Shown: positions 18,331 to 28,076 of the stretch, one piece after another
How the letters are laid out: each line of letters opens with the position of its first letter
How positions within the stretch are numbered: the stretch's first letter is position 1
Source: Pycnococcus provasolii
Lineage: Eukaryota; Chlorophyta; Pseudoscourfieldiophyceae; Pseudoscourfieldiales; Pycnococcaceae
Assembly (NCBI GenBank): GCA_938743325.2
Contig: OW568863.1
Location: forward strand, 186,001-250,000
Direction: 5' to 3'
Length of the DNA: 64,000 bases
Program-made: the position numbers and the translations under genes
Notes under the pieces: generated by a model
Seen by the model: only the letters and a program-made list of their open reading frames with translations
Databases searched by the model: none
What the model was told of the DNA's origin: nothing

Positions 18331-21300
18331 TCAGTAAGAAGGCGGAGTTGGGAATGACGACGCGCCGTACGGAGCAGCGTGGGGTGCTTGTGGTACACCG
18401 TAAGACGAACTTCCCTGATGCGCTGCAGCACCAACGGGGGGACTATACCCGTAAGACAGAGGCGGCGCAGTGGGTGCTGCGGAAGCAACCACGGAAGGGG
18501 AAACGAGTGCCGCCGTACCACCGCCAGAGGAAAAGCCGGCGGTCGACATTTCCACATCTGAATGCGTCGGCGTCTGAGCCGTCGCGTAACCTGCTCTAAC
18601 GCGCAACTGATCCGCTGGCGGGAGCGTGTAAAATTCTCCGCCCGTCTCCGGGAGCTGGCGTGCCATTAGCTGCTTGTTCGCTGGATACGGCTTTGCCGGA
18701 AGCTTGTAGATTTGCTCGACATACTCGACGTAGTCGGGTGGAAGATGCTTCAAAGCATCTGCGTGGTTCAGGAACGGAGTGTAGGCTTCGTACTGATTCT
18801 CGTGCAGCAACTCCTCTTCACCTATGTCGCCATCATTCTCAGAGACGGCAGTTGTCGTACGATACCCTCCTGCGGTGATTTTCCTTCGCCGCTGCCCAAC
18901 AAACTCCATGTAAGGAAGGTCGCGCGTTCCACCTTCCTCGCGCTCAAAGTCCTGATTGATGCCCAGGGCAACGCGAATCGGCCTCGACAATAAACCAAAA
19001 ACTGCGCACACGAAGAAGGACAGGATGTATGCGGAGGACACCATTCCTGACCCGTCGACCGTAACAGCACCGTTGGAATTGATAGTTGCCTTTGATGGAA
19101 ACATGATGTTGTGCGTCAAAATGATCTGCACAACCAGAAATATGCGCAGGATGAGTGGAATGAGCTGCGGCACTCGATTTGACAGCTTAGCGGGTTTTCG
19201 GCAGGACCGAAGGGCCGCGTAACGGTCAATGCCGAAAGATACCACCATGCCCGCGAAGCAAACGTAGTACGAAAGTGGCTGGAGCGGGTAGTAGAATACC
19301 GCAAGGCCTAAAGATTTGACGAGAACAGAGTACCTCACGGCCATGTCAAATTCCTTCGGCTCAAGCAAATAGTCTAACTGCTGTTGCGAGCGCGCATGCC
19401 TGGGTGCGAACCAATCTGCCAGAAGGATGGATGGATCGAGTGCTTGAACAATGTCGGGCAAAATTGCGTTAGAAAGTTGAACCCAAAATGCCTCCTCGGC
19501 CAAGCCACCACGAATAAACCACGTGCTCTTGTCAGAATTCCCCGCTGCAATGATGGGGATGATGGCGGCATTCAGAATCTGTGCGATGGAGAGCTTTGCG
19601 ATGAGGTACTTCTGCATGGAAGATTTGATGTGCCATCTCTCGAATTCCGCCATCTTCTTAGTCACAAGCACGATGACTTGGTTGACGAGGACGATGAAAA
19701 ATGCGCTTGCGATGGTCAGGCCGCGAAGTTTTGCAATCTCAATTAGATTGACACCCAAGTTCGAGTCATCGTCATTGGAATCATCAACAGAGCTGACCTC
19801 CGCGTCAATCATCTTGCTTCGCTCCGCATTCTTGATGCTCTCAAACCCGTTTTGAATCAGCGCGCCGATAATCACAACCAACAGCACGACGGAGTTTGAG
19901 ACCAAGATTCGCCACACAGATCCAAGACCACGCACGGACGTGTTGGTCCAGATGAGGTCACTCGGCTCGGGCGCACGAAATACGCGAACGTGGTCAATCC
20001 CGGTTGACGACTTGAGCAGCTCAGAGGATTCATGGAGCGGTCGTCCCAACTTCTCTTCCATCATGGAGCGAATACTTGGCCGCGTGGCGCAGATCCTGCC
20101 GGGATTCTTGATGAGTAAATCGACGGGATTTTCAACAGCCAAGTCGTTGAAGCAGTTATTGGCATGCTTCTCGTAGTTGAACACAACAATAGCCTCACCG
20201 ACAGTTCTCTGGTGTCTGCCAGAGTCCACCTCCTCGCGAAGGCGCTGCTTCTGCGCATCCACCTTAGCGTTCATAGCCCCGATCGCCTTCTCCACGCTCT
20301 CTTGCGTGCCATCCAGGACCTTTCCAGTGTACATGAGCCAGTATATCCTATCCATAACTTCGGAGAGAAAGTACGGCTGAACCGTGCGCTTGTCGTAGGC
20401 AGCGAGCTCATCACGAGCACGCTCCAGCTGCCTAATGCGCTCCGCCGTCTCGAGCACTTTCCCAACGTCGTGCACGTGACACACCTTCGCGACCTCCCCG
20501 TAGTGGCTGAAGAAGTCCACGAGGATCTGCTTGCCGTTAACGAGCGCCTTTTCATCATCCTGCGCCGCCTTCACGGGTATGGGAAGCCGCTCGACGTACG
20601 CGGTAAAGTCGCCCACCGTCGCGTTTTCGGCGTTGAGATTCGAGCCGACGAAGTTTAGTGCAGTTTCGAATAACAGCATCATCAGCAAGAAGACGAGCGT
20701 ATGCGCGAAGACAACCCAGCTTTGCAAGGCTGGCATCGCCTCCACATCCTTCGTCTTCAGCGTGAGGGTGCAACACTTTCCGCCGTTCCAACTCACTTGG
20801 CAAGGTTGGATGGTCTTGCAAGGTTCGACGAGGTCAGCCGCCACAATTTCTGGGCGATCGGCGCTTGCCGTATACCGGCAAACGCTCGGGCAGTGCAGCA
20901 AGCTCGTGCGCTCGTCGGCACCGCTGCGTGCGTCACCCGGTAAGCACCGCGAGCCGGCTGAGACGCGCGTGATTGGCGTGGTGACCTCGTAGGTGCGCTT
21001 GCACTGCTCCTGTCGGTACGTCGTCGGTCGTACGCCGTACGCGTCAACCACCCTGGGCTCTGGCACGAGCAGTGTGTACGTGTCGTTGAAGCGTAGGTTG
21101 CTGGCGTTGTCGAATACGGTGACCGTTGTCACGATGCTCAAGACGATGCTCACGATGAGAAAGCACGTTAACGACGTGAAGTAAAGGCCCAGTGCCATGG
21201 ACGCCTTGCCAACCTTGAGCGGGTTGAGCGTGAATAAGGAGAAGAGCCTTCTGTTGCTTTCCCCCGTGAGTTCGCGTCCCGTCTCCGGGTCTCTGTCGTA

Positions 21301-21357
21301 GTCGTAAAGCTTGAGGCTGTTTGCGCGCATGCGCGCCTCCTCCATGCGCGGCGCCAT
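18331..21357 (-). CDS. OSCA/TMEM63 (CSC1)-like membrane channel
   Basis: 1,008 residues from the ATG at 21357; the frame is open to 21546 but without another ATG. A first membrane helix lies at about 54-80 and a second at 212-232. Between them is a Cys-rich extracellular loop, and after the second comes a cytosolic RRM-like domain at 248-465 (DFTAYVERLPIPV ... AIVVFNYEKHAN). The diagnostic motif APEPSDLIWTN at 462-472 precedes a multi-span core starting at about 485. These match the OSCA/TMEM63 family of stretch- and osmolarity-gated cation channels. The tail is Pro/Ser-rich and probably cytosolic. It is divergent from the PQQ-propeller gene. The long Cys-rich first loop is larger than in plant OSCAs. 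Family assignment is from motifs only. Confidence 0.8.
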   Translation of the reverse strand: MAPRMEEARMRANSLKLYDYDRDPETGRELTGESNRRLFSLFTLNPLKVGKASMALGLYFTSLTCFLIVSIVLSIVTTVTVFDNASNLRFNDTYTLLVPEPRVVDAYGVRPTTYRQEQCKRTYEVTTPITRVSAGSRCLPGDARSGADERTSLLHCPSVCRYTASADRPEIVAADLVEPCKTIQPCQVSWNGGKCCTLTLKTKDVEAMPALQSWVVFAHTLVFLLMMLLFETALNFVGSNLNAENATVGDFTAYVERLPIPVKAAQDDEKALVNGKQILVDFFSHYGEVAKVCHVHDVGKVLETAERIRQLERARDELAAYDKRTVQPYFLSEVMDRIYWLMYTGKVLDGTQESVEKAIGAMNAKVDAQKQRLREEVDSGRHQRTVGEAIVVFNYEKHANNCFNDLAVENPVDLLIKNPGRICATRPSIRSMMEEKLGRPLHESSELLKSSTGIDHVRVFRAPEPSDLIWTNTSVRGLGSVWRILVSNSVVLLVVIIGALIQNGFESIKNAERSKMIDAEVSSVDDSNDDDSNLGVNLIEIAKLRGLTIASAFFIVLVNQVIVLVTKKMAEFERWHIKSSMQKYLIAKLSIAQILNAAIIPIIAAGNSDKSTWFIRGGLAEEAFWVQLSNAILPDIVQALDPSILLADWFAPRHARSQQQLDYLLEPKEFDMAVRYSVLVKSLGLAVFYYPLQPLSYYVCFAGMVVSFGIDRYAALRSCRKPAKLSNRVPQLIPLILRIFLVVQIILTHNIMFPSKATINSNGAVTVDGSGMVSSAYILSFFVCAVFGLLSRPIRVALGINQDFEREEGGTRDLPYMEFVGQRRRKITAGGYRTTTAVSENDGDIGEEELLHENQYEAYTPFLNHADALKHLPPDYVEYVEQIYKLPAKPYPANKQLMARQLPETGGEFYTLPPADQLRVRAGYATAQTPTHSDVEMSTAGFSSGGGTAALVSPSVVASAAPTAPPLSYGYSPPVGAAAHQGSSSYGVPQAPHAAPYGASSFPTPPSY

Positions 21358-21733
21358 AGAGAACACTGGAAGAGGGGGAGAGAGTCGCCGGCCGAGCGGG
21401 TTGAGCGTAACTGAGCTACGAACTGGCACGCCGGCGAGCGGCACGGAGGCGGGATGGCGGATATGGTGGCAAGAATGAACCCCGACGTCTTGCAAGAGCT
21501 TGCACGACACCTTGCACGACGCACGGTCGCACGACGCACCGGCCACCGGTTCGCGGCCGGTGTTGCATCCCGTTGATTAAGGTGGTCAAGATCCCGAACG
21601 AGGACCTGAAAGGTCCCGGGACCCCCGGGGTGTTGTTTCCCTGGCCGGAGTTTGGTAAAGGTTGGGGCACCTTTCCCTTCCCTTCCACCTTTCCCTTCCC
21701 GGGCACGCACGCTGCCCCTTCAGGGCTTGCCCA
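21358..21733. promoter_or_regulatory. Shared divergent promoter region
   Basis: 376 bp between two start codons pointing away from each other. It holds a pyrimidine patch of CTTTCCCTTCCCTTCC type (21675-21715) just upstream of the plus-strand gene. Y patches are core promoter elements in plants; the role here is inference. Confidence 0.5.
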
Positions 21734-24367
21734 ATGGCGCCCATGACGGGTGCCTCTGTCCCACCCGTACTCACCCTCGTACGGCTTGCGCTACTGCTGC
21801 CGGTATTCAAGGTGCAATTCAGGGGCTGGCACCTCGCGCCTGCGAACATTTTCGCAAGCGCGCAGGGGGCCGGCGGCGACGCAGGGGGAGACCTCGCGTC
21901 GAGCTGCACGGTGTGCAGCATAGGATGCGAGGTGCTCTGCGCGGACCTGTGCACCTACGACGGACTCGTCGAGAGCGACTGCCCGTTCGAGTGCGAGCCA
22001 TTCACGGGAACATGCTACGACGACTGCGAAATCTTTAACTACGTCGACGCGCAGAGGTCCGACACGTTCAACGCCAAGTGCCTCGCGCGAAAGGCGATGA
22101 TGCGGAGAGACTGGTTCATAGGCGCTCCCACGAAATACAAGCGCTACCCAGTGCCTCCCGACCCACTGCCCGCGAGCTTGCCGTACGTGCCCGCGGAAAC
22201 GAACCCGTTGCACAAGTCGCCTCCCACCGAGGTGGGCATGGACGCAGCGAGCTCGTGGCCGTGCCACCGCGGTGGGCTCGGACGGACGGGCGCGTCACTC
22301 GCCGGCCCCAAGAACGTGAATGCAACGTGGTCCGCTTCGTGTGGCCAGGGAGCCATCACGAGCGGTGTCGTCGTGTCACGCGACGGAATGCTGTTCGTCG
22401 CAAGCACAGCTGGCCACGTGTGCGCTTTCTGGCCATCCGGAGGCTTGCGCTGGCGCTACGATGTGCCTGGCGGTGCACCAATCTATGGCACGCCAACCGT
22501 CGGCAATCGCCTCGGTTCGGACGACACGGTGTTTGCCGCAGACGCGAACGGAGGCGTGCACGCGATAAGTGCCACCTTTGGCACGAGCAGGTGGGCTTTC
22601 ACACGAGCCGGCGGTGGAAGTCCAATGGAGGGCGCGGCTATCGCGCCAGGTTTCAAGGGCGCCGTGACAAGCAGTCCGCTGCTCCACCCTGCCACCGGGG
22701 TGCTTTACATCGGCGGAACCGACAGTTACCTGTACGCGCTCAACGCCGCGTCAACGGGCAGTCACGGCGCCACCGGGTCTGTGCACTGGTCCTTCGCCGC
22801 GGATGGCGCTCTCACCGCAGGAGTGTCTCTCGACGCCACGCACGAGCGGCTCTTCTTCACCACGCTCGCCGGATCCGTTTACTGCGTGTCTGCGAAAAAT
22901 GGCAACGCGCTTTGGCGCGCACGCCTTCCTGCGCCCTCGATGAGTGACGTGGCTCTTTCGGAGGCGCCGCAGCCGTGGGCGCCGCACGGAACGCTGTACG
23001 TGACGACTCGGGACGGTGGGGTGCACGCGCTGCACATGAACAATGGGCACCGACGCTGGACCTTCCCCGTGCGCGCCGCCATCAGCAGCTCAGTCTGCGT
23101 GCAGAATGGAGTGCAGCTCGCGTCAAAGTCGATGAACGAAACGCAGTACGATGCGTACGGCGTAATATCCAAGTATTCGCGCGCCGAACTTCTGGACGAT
23201 ATCGGGCCGTCTGTGTTTTTTGCCAGCGACGAGGGTCGGGTGTACGCCGTGCGCGAGCGCGACGGCCTGCTTAGATGGAATAAGACTGTGATTGGCGGGC
23301 CGCGCAGGAAGCACCCTCCTCCACCACCGGGCATGCCGGTGCCACCTCCGCCACCGCCGCCGCCGCCGCCGCGCCCCACGATCTCCCGACCGAGCCCGCC
23401 GCCGCCGCGCCTGCCGCCCAATCCGCCGATGCCACCACCACCGCCGCCACCTCCACCTCCACCACTGCCGGGCACGGACGCGCCTCCACCGCCTCCACCG
23501 CCTCCACCGCCTCAGCCACCGCCTCCGCCGCCACCGCCGCCAAGGGGAGGTGCCGAGAACTACGAGAGCGTCGCATTGAAGCGCAAGCGCGACGCGGCAC
23601 TCAAGCTCGCCGCTGTTCACGCTTGTCCCCCGCTGCACAAGCAGCACGTCGATAATGCGAATGCGTTCCGCTTCGGGTATACGCAGCGTTGGGCGTGCGA
23701 TCCCATGGACCTACTAAAGCGCTCAGACGGCGAAGTTGGCACCGCAACTGACGCAGACGGTTTGCGCGGTGAGGAGGCTTTCGAAGCTAAGGTGAACATC
23801 GCACGCATAGAAGGTCGTCGCCGCGAGTCCATTCTGATGGCGAGTCCGGTGTATAGCTCCGGGCTCGTGTACATGGGTTCCTCGGACGGTTACATGTACG
23901 TGCTGAGATCATCCGACGGCCAGGAGGCGTTCAGCTTCCAGACGAATGGCGGCGTGCCGATTTCGAGTCCCGCTTCTCTGCTTTCGTTTGGCCCAAACCA
24001 CCTTGAAACTTCATTGGCGTTCAGCGACGAGAAGGGGCACATTTATCTCCTGCTCGGAGAGAAGAGTGTGGAGGAAGACGATGAGGGCGACGGCGACGGC
24101 GACGACACGCTCGACGACACGAATCCTCTTCTCACTGAGACCGAACAGGCACCTTCGTTCGCCTCCTTTAAGCCCCGTCCAATCTCTGAATCCGCCGCCG
24201 AGGCTGTGCAGCGCGGGTCGCGGCGTTACGACGCGTACGGGCGACCCGTGGCCCTCGGGTCGCAAGCGGTTGATTTGTTTGGAAGACTCCGCGGCGACCC
24301 GACATCCTTGACAATCGACCAAGAACGCGAGCGGTACGGCGATTGGCGCGCCATGCCAGAAGATTGA
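21734..24367 (+). CDS. Secreted PQQ-like beta-propeller protein
   Basis: 877 residues. The ATG at 21734 begins a hydrophobic leader (VLTLVRLALLLPVF), so the protein enters the secretory route. A Cys-rich segment follows (TVCSIGCEVLCADLC ... CYDDCEIFN). From about 215 on come repeats of the PQQ/quinoprotein propeller type (GMLFVASTAGHVCAFWPSGGLRWRY; VLYIGGTDSYLYALNAASTG; TLYVTTRDGGVHALHMNNGHRRW; VFFASDEGRVYAVRERDGLLRW; LVYMGSSDGYMYVLRSSDG). A long Pro-rich insert (about 535-615) splits the propeller before its last blades. No dehydrogenase active-site motif was recognised, so a binding or scaffold role is as likely as a redox one. It is divergent from the OSCA-like gene. Confidence 0.85.
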   Translation: MAPMTGASVPPVLTLVRLALLLPVFKVQFRGWHLAPANIFASAQGAGGDAGGDLASSCTVCSIGCEVLCADLCTYDGLVESDCPFECEPFTGTCYDDCEIFNYVDAQRSDTFNAKCLARKAMMRRDWFIGAPTKYKRYPVPPDPLPASLPYVPAETNPLHKSPPTEVGMDAASSWPCHRGGLGRTGASLAGPKNVNATWSASCGQGAITSGVVVSRDGMLFVASTAGHVCAFWPSGGLRWRYDVPGGAPIYGTPTVGNRLGSDDTVFAADANGGVHAISATFGTSRWAFTRAGGGSPMEGAAIAPGFKGAVTSSPLLHPATGVLYIGGTDSYLYALNAASTGSHGATGSVHWSFAADGALTAGVSLDATHERLFFTTLAGSVYCVSAKNGNALWRARLPAPSMSDVALSEAPQPWAPHGTLYVTTRDGGVHALHMNNGHRRWTFPVRAAISSSVCVQNGVQLASKSMNETQYDAYGVISKYSRAELLDDIGPSVFFASDEGRVYAVRERDGLLRWNKTVIGGPRRKHPPPPPGMPVPPPPPPPPPPRPTISRPSPPPPRLPPNPPMPPPPPPPPPPPLPGTDAPPPPPPPPPPQPPPPPPPPPRGGAENYESVALKRKRDAALKLAAVHACPPLHKQHVDNANAFRFGYTQRWACDPMDLLKRSDGEVGTATDADGLRGEEAFEAKVNIARIEGRRRESILMASPVYSSGLVYMGSSDGYMYVLRSSDGQEAFSFQTNGGVPISSPASLLSFGPNHLETSLAFSDEKGHIYLLLGEKSVEEDDEGDGDGDDTLDDTNPLLTETEQAPSFASFKPRPISESAAEAVQRGSRRYDAYGRPVALGSQAVDLFGRLRGDPTSLTIDQERERYGDWRAMPED

Positions 24368-24439
24368 TCGGTTGGTTTGTTGATTGGTTTGTAAGATTAA
24401 TGTAAAGTGTTGTTGTGCAATAATAAAAACCATGTAGTA

Positions 24440-25270
24440 TTTTGGTAAGAAGAAAATATTTTTTACTGCAAGGCAGGTACTTACAATTAACATAGCTCTT
24501 CTCCATGTTTTCAACTTTTTTAGCAGAACGTCGGGTTTGATCTTTCGCTTGTTTTGTGAGCGGTCTGGAAGGGTGTGCGGAAGATACTCGCTCATCGTCT
24601 CCTCTACAGCGCGCTGGCGCTTTATCGGATCGACACGCGCCGGTGGTCGTGTAGGCTGCGGCGGAGGCGGAGGCGGAGGCGGAGGCGGAGGCGATGACGA
24701 TGAGGGCCGAGGTGAAGGCGGTGCAGGCACGTTTCTTGTTGTTGTTGCCAAGACTTCCCTTCCGCTCCTTGTTTGCGAGGGTGTGCCTCTCCTTGAGCTT
24801 CGCCACGTGCTCCGCGTTCTCGCCGCCCGCCGCAATGATGGCTGATGCGCCAGCCCCTATGGTGTTGTACCCGTACAAGGTTCTTTTCTCGATGGTTTCC
24901 GGCTTAGCCTGCTTCCACCGCGTATATGCTTGTATATCCTTTGTGGAGTAGGGGCGCCACTTTTTTGACCAATTCTGGCACCCCTACCCCTGCGGTCGCG
25001 CAAACGCGCTTGAGCTCCTCGATTGACTGCAGTTGCTTCGGTTGCGGGTTGCTGCGGCGCTTCGCCTTTGGTGCCGGAGTCCAAGAACCTCACTCAGGCG
25101 AGGCGACTTTCGACTTTCGAAGTACACTACGGGTGCCTTGGCGGCGTGCGGCGCGTCGCGCGCCGCCTCGACCGGTCGGAGGTAGGTCGGTGGTGAAGCA
25201 CACGGCGTCGTCCTCCGCGCCTATCGTAGACAACACAAAAGTTTGTGACAAAACTTTGCGCCTTTTTCAT
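24440..25270 (-). CDS. Probable spliced gene on the minus strand, structure unresolved
   Basis: Coding-like sequence runs on the minus strand through several frames, which implies introns. From right to left: KVLSQTFVLSTIGAEDDAV (about 25260-25200); QLQSIEELKRVCATAGVGV (about 25035-24985); WSKKWRPYSTKDIQAYTRW then TLYGYNTIGAGASAIIAAGG (about 24970-24830); a Pro-rich stretch; and RSQNKRKIKPDVLLKKLKTW (about 24545). No single frame has an ATG plus all of this. I do not recognise the family. Start, exon edges and stop are guesses. It sits between the convergent PQQ gene and the Tat-SF1-like gene, so it could share a promoter with the latter near 25270-25400. Confidence 0.35.
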
Positions 25271-25402
25271 TGAGCGGTGTCAAGAGCGGGATCCCCCTCG
25301 GCCTCTCCGTTCCTGCATGTTCTACGACGGATCCCCGATCCTAAAGTTAAAAAGGTTAGAAAAGTACCGAAGCATTTGTCCGTCTCTTCAGTGTTTACAA
25401 TA

Positions 25403-26755
25403 ATGTCCAGCGGCGCCGCCGCGGCCGATCCGTCGCCGTTCTACGTGCTGGACGCGGCGCGCCAAAGCCATGGGCCGTATCCGCCGAGCCATGCATCCGT
25501 GCTGGCGGCGTCTGGACATCTGACCGCTTCCACTTTGGTGTGCGCACCGGGATCCCAGGCGCGTTCGGGCGTGTGGGTGCCAGCAACAGCCGTTCCATTC
25601 TTGGCTGCGGCAGTCGCGGCGGCCGCTGCTGAATCGGCTCCGGCTGCCGTCACTGAGACTGACGAGGCCCCGAACGGGCGCGAGTTTGTCGACGACGACG
25701 GAACAAAATACATTTGGTGCGAATCGTCCCAGCGCTACGTGGAGGCTGACGACGACGCTGGAGCGGGCGCGGCGGGCGAAGCACCACAGCAACCAGCGCA
25801 GCACGCAACACCACCACCAGCTTCTGGCAAGCGCAAGGCGCCCGAAAAGAAGGCGCAGCAGGCGCCACCCATGACGTGCGTGTTTGTGCAAAACCTTCCA
25901 CTAGACGTGACAGAGCAGGAGGTTGCGACAGCCTTTGCCAAGTGCGGCATCCTGCGTCGCGACGACGAGGGCTTGCCTCGCGTGAAGCTGTATGCCGATG
26001 TACCAGGCACCGCGCTGGTCAACTACATGCAGGCTGCTTCGGTGTCGCTGGCAACTAGTATACTTGACGGCACATTTCTACGCGGCGGCCCTTGCCGGGC
26101 GGATGGCGAACCGGAGACACCGTTGCATGTGGAGGCTGCCAAGTTCCAGTCACGCGAGAAGGAGGTTGGTGACGGTGGTGGAGAAGCGGGAGTAGGAGCA
26201 ACGGGCGGTCGTCCTCGCGACACACGTCCAGCAGCGAAGCGAGCGAGGCACCTCGCGAAGGAGCAGCGCGCGAAACTGTTTGGTTGGGATGGTGTCGACA
26301 ACATCGAGGATGCACGAGAGGTGACTGTGGTTCTTGCGAACGTGTTCGACGCGCGTGAGATGGCGTCTGCAGTCGAGGAGGCGAATGCGCGCGAGCTGCG
26401 CGAGAAGGGTGGTGGGCTGACGGCGCAGCCGAAGGGGTTGAAACATCCTCTGTGGCAGGAGCTTTCAGACGACGTGTTTGCAGGCGTGGAGGCTGTGGGT
26501 CCCGTCGAGCACATGAAGTTGATGCACCGGCACCCTCGCGGCATTGTGCGCGTTCGCTTCAAGCACGCTCGCGACGCCGCTCGATGTGTGGGTTCGATGG
26601 ACGGCCGCTTCTTCGGCGGGCGTCGTTTGGAGGCTGAGTTGTGGGACGGCGTGGATAAGCACGCGGAGAAGATTGCGCTGGGTGCTAACGAGGATGACGA
26701 GGACGAGGAGAGACGGCTTGAGATGTTTATGAAGGAGGCTGAGGAGGAGGAGTGA
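25403..26755 (+). CDS. Tat-SF1/CUS2-like splicing factor
   Basis: 450 residues from the ATG at 25403. Residues 12-70 resemble a GYF-like fold (PFYVLDAARQSHGPYPP). An RRM lies at 157-245 (TCVFVQNLPLDVTEQEV ... YADVPGTALVNYM). A second, UHM-type RRM lies at 306-420 (VVLANVFDAREM; HPRGIVRVRFKHARDAARC; FFGGRRLEAELWDG). Two RRMs with a C-terminal UHM and the GRRLEAELWDG motif are the pattern of HTATSF1 and yeast Cus2, which help U2 snRNP and SF3B1 engage the branch site. The acidic tail (DEDEERRLEMFMKEAEEEE) fits too. It is convergent with the FAM32A-like gene, with 84 bp between them. Confidence 0.85.
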   Translation: MSSGAAAADPSPFYVLDAARQSHGPYPPSHASVLAASGHLTASTLVCAPGSQARSGVWVPATAVPFLAAAVAAAAAESAPAAVTETDEAPNGREFVDDDGTKYIWCESSQRYVEADDDAGAGAAGEAPQQPAQHATPPPASGKRKAPEKKAQQAPPMTCVFVQNLPLDVTEQEVATAFAKCGILRRDDEGLPRVKLYADVPGTALVNYMQAASVSLATSILDGTFLRGGPCRADGEPETPLHVEAAKFQSREKEVGDGGGEAGVGATGGRPRDTRPAAKRARHLAKEQRAKLFGWDGVDNIEDAREVTVVLANVFDAREMASAVEEANARELREKGGGLTAQPKGLKHPLWQELSDDVFAGVEAVGPVEHMKLMHRHPRGIVRVRFKHARDAARCVGSMDGRFFGGRRLEAELWDGVDKHAEKIALGANEDDEDEERRLEMFMKEAEEEE

Positions 26756-26839
26756 GGTTGTCTGATTCTGACGCCAAGCATATTTCCATTCCATGTACTG
26801 TATAAAAAAAGAAAGATTGTATGTTACTTATCAAGAGAA

Positions 26840-27048
26840 CTAGCCAGGTCCAATTTTCGGTAGGTCGTTGTGTTCTGTCAGCGACGCGAGTTTTTCGTTC
26901 ATTTCTAGCAGGCGTTCCTTGTGTGATTTCTGCGCCGCCGCCTTTGCTTGCGCCGCGAGTCGGTTCGCCAGCACAGCGTCGTGTCTCTTTTGCGCGTCCG
27001 TTCGTGAGTCTTTTTTGTCCAGGGTCTTCGAGAGGACCTTCCCATGAC

Positions 27049-27079
<31 letters not shown>

Positions 27080-27187
27080 GGACGGACGACCAGAGGAGTT
27101 GTGTTTGCCAATGGAGCCACCAGTCTTCTTCGTCTTCAGCTTCAGCTTCCCCCCAATGACGTTCTCGAGCGAAGCAGGAGGCGCCAT
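26840..27187 (-). CDS. FAM32A-like protein
   Basis: 115 residues from the ATG at 27187. The C-terminal part (KSHKERLLEMNEKLASLTEH then NDLPKIGPG) matches the conserved end of FAM32A, and the N-terminal KLKLKTKK plus the middle RTDAQKRHDAVLANRLA fit the family's basic layout. FAM32A is known as a component of the catalytic spliceosome that helps 3' splice-site use. An Ala run coded by a CAG array (27050-27073 on the plus strand) interrupts the middle. Its convergent neighbour is also a splicing factor, although the genome is intron-poor. Confidence 0.82.
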
Positions 27188-27572
27188 GACGGCTCCCAAA
27201 TAATAAAATCAGGAAAATGAGAGGAAAGAGTTTGGGGGTTCAAGCAGGAAGGGGCAGGCAAATTACAGGAAACCCCGAACTACTCAGGAACCAAGGGCAT
27301 ATTAACGTAAATATGCCCTTGCAGGAACCGCTTCCTTCCGCTTCTTCGAACTTGCGATTTGAACGGGATTCGGTTGGGGCCTGCTTTGCATGTTTTTCCT
27401 CCCAACAAGACAAACGGCTTCCTCCCTCCTCCTCCTCCGCAGCAGGCAGGTTCTTCTAAAACGTCACATAACATCGTACGATAGGTCACGACAAGTTCAC
27501 TGAACTATTCCCGGAGGCTCCCCTTTCCTCATTCACTTTTCATTTTTCAGTTTGATCATCGCGGCGGCATCC
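27188..27572. other. Intergenic region between two divergent starts
   Basis: 385 bp with no gene. It contains the inverted words CATATTAACGTAAATATG near 27298. A TTTTTCAG just before 27551 could be the acceptor of a 5'UTR intron for the downstream gene. Confidence 0.4.
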
Positions 27573-28035
27573 ATGTCGCGCACGATGATGCTCCTCGTGG
27601 GAGTCGTGGTAGGAATCAATGCACTGCTATCGACTACAGTAGTAGTACGCTGTGATGATAAACTGAATGAATTGGCTGTGACCAAAGGCGAAGAAGACTC
27701 ATCATCATCAGAAACCGTTGGAGGATTCGCGGGAGGATCAGCTTCTGCTACTGATATGGGTATGATTACGATCCCAACTACCGCCGTGGACTTTGTTCAA
27801 AGCATGATGCTCAATCCTTACGGGGTACCCCTCAACGTCGACGCGGAACTTGAAGACGGCATGATGATGGCGCCGGGACCCGAGCCCATGATGGCGGATG
27901 ATCGCGCACGCGTGAGCAAGACGGTCGTGCGCCGACCTGTCGCGCCTGGACCGACCGTGCGTCGCACGACGGTCGTGGGAAAGCGACACCTGCTCGGCGA
28001 CGACGACGAGGACGAGGACGACGACGAGGACCACG

Positions 28036-28076
<41 letters not shown>

